From Deltaproteobacteria bacterium ADurb.Bin026 (lineage in GTDB: Bacteria; Desulfobacterota; Syntrophorhabdia; Syntrophorhabdales; Syntrophorhabdaceae), in the NCBI GenBank assembly GCA_002071245.1, contig MWEV01000134.1:1-5375 (forward strand): a stretch of DNA of 5,375 nucleotides. The letters are read 5' to 3'. Within the stretch, counting starts at the first letter, position 1; every line of letters begins with the position of its first letter. The notes below the pieces were generated by a model. That model did no database searches. It had not been told where the DNA came from and saw nothing but the letters and a program-made list of their open reading frames with translations. This document shows positions 5,228 through 5,375 of the stretch, one piece after another. Both the position numbers and the translations under genes were made by a program.

Positions 5228-5375
5228 ATGAACAATTTTGGAACAGATGGAAGGCATTCGGGGATTGGACTGAGGTTTCAGGAAGAAACGAAATATGCTC
5301 CTGAAAAGATGGGCGGTTATACATTAAATTGGCCGGAGATTGCAGAACAATATAAAAATTATGAATCATGCATTA
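5228..5375 (+). CDS. N-terminus of a probable SagB-type (nitroreductase-like) dehydrogenase, truncated by window edge
   Basis: An ATG at 5228 with GAGG seven nucleotides upstream (5217-5220) opens a frame of 49 codons that runs off the window. The visible protein has a G-RFQEETKY stretch (residues 14-23) followed after a short gap by LNWPEIAEQYKNY (33-45). From family knowledge this resembles the N-terminal segment of SagB-type dehydrogenases, which often show F-(Q/H)-x-x-TK(Y/L) and then a proline- and tyrosine-containing 'LDW...P..YK.Y' linker before the flavin domain. SagB/McbC enzymes oxidise azolines to azoles in thiazole/oxazole-modified peptides, although many stand-alone members have no known role. 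The flavin domain is outside the window, so the call rests on a short stretch and could be wrong. It lies 70 bp after the second GNAT-like gene, on the same strand. Confidence 0.5.
   Translation, partial: MNNFGTDGRHSGIGLRFQEETKYAPEKMGGYTLNWPEIAEQYKNYESCI

Overview
The window suggests a Gram-negative, moderately AT-rich bacterium. The outer-membrane TonB-dependent receptor requires an outer membrane. Base composition and gene style would fit an anaerobic Desulfobacterota/Syntrophia- or Nitrospirota-like lineage, but that placement is a guess; nothing here fixes the taxonomy.

Left part (minus strand, 1-2341): a BtuB-like TonB-dependent receptor is preceded by a well-preserved cobalamin riboswitch. 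Its P1/P2 closing stem, the CCCGCAACTGTGA core, P5, GCCACTG, GGGAAGGCG and the AGTCAGGAAACC end are all readable. Between aptamer and receptor lies an unusual expression platform. The strong Shine-Dalgarno nearest the aptamer serves a six-codon leader ORF (MKPETS), not the receptor. The receptor has its own Shine-Dalgarno 63 nt further on, and this can fold into a second hairpin whose 5' arm begins just after the leader stop codon. This looks like a two-step translational relay. Another gene of the same transcript probably begins at or just beyond the left edge.

Middle (2342-2626): a divergent intergenic region with only weak promoter candidates.

Right part (plus strand, 2627-5375): three tightly packed genes (15-nt gap, then a 4-nt ATGA overlap) encode a GNAT-fold protein, a TraB/GumN (Tiki-superfamily) protein and a second GNAT-fold protein paralogous to the first. 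After a 70-bp gap with a TATAAT box comes the start of a gene cut by the window edge, whose N-terminus resembles SagB-type nitroreductase-like dehydrogenases. Two acyl/aminoacyl-transferase-like proteins around a peptidase-like protein, next to a possible peptide-modifying oxidase, form the most intriguing candidate for an undescribed pathway, perhaps peptide modification. The substrate is unknown and no precursor peptide is visible in the window.
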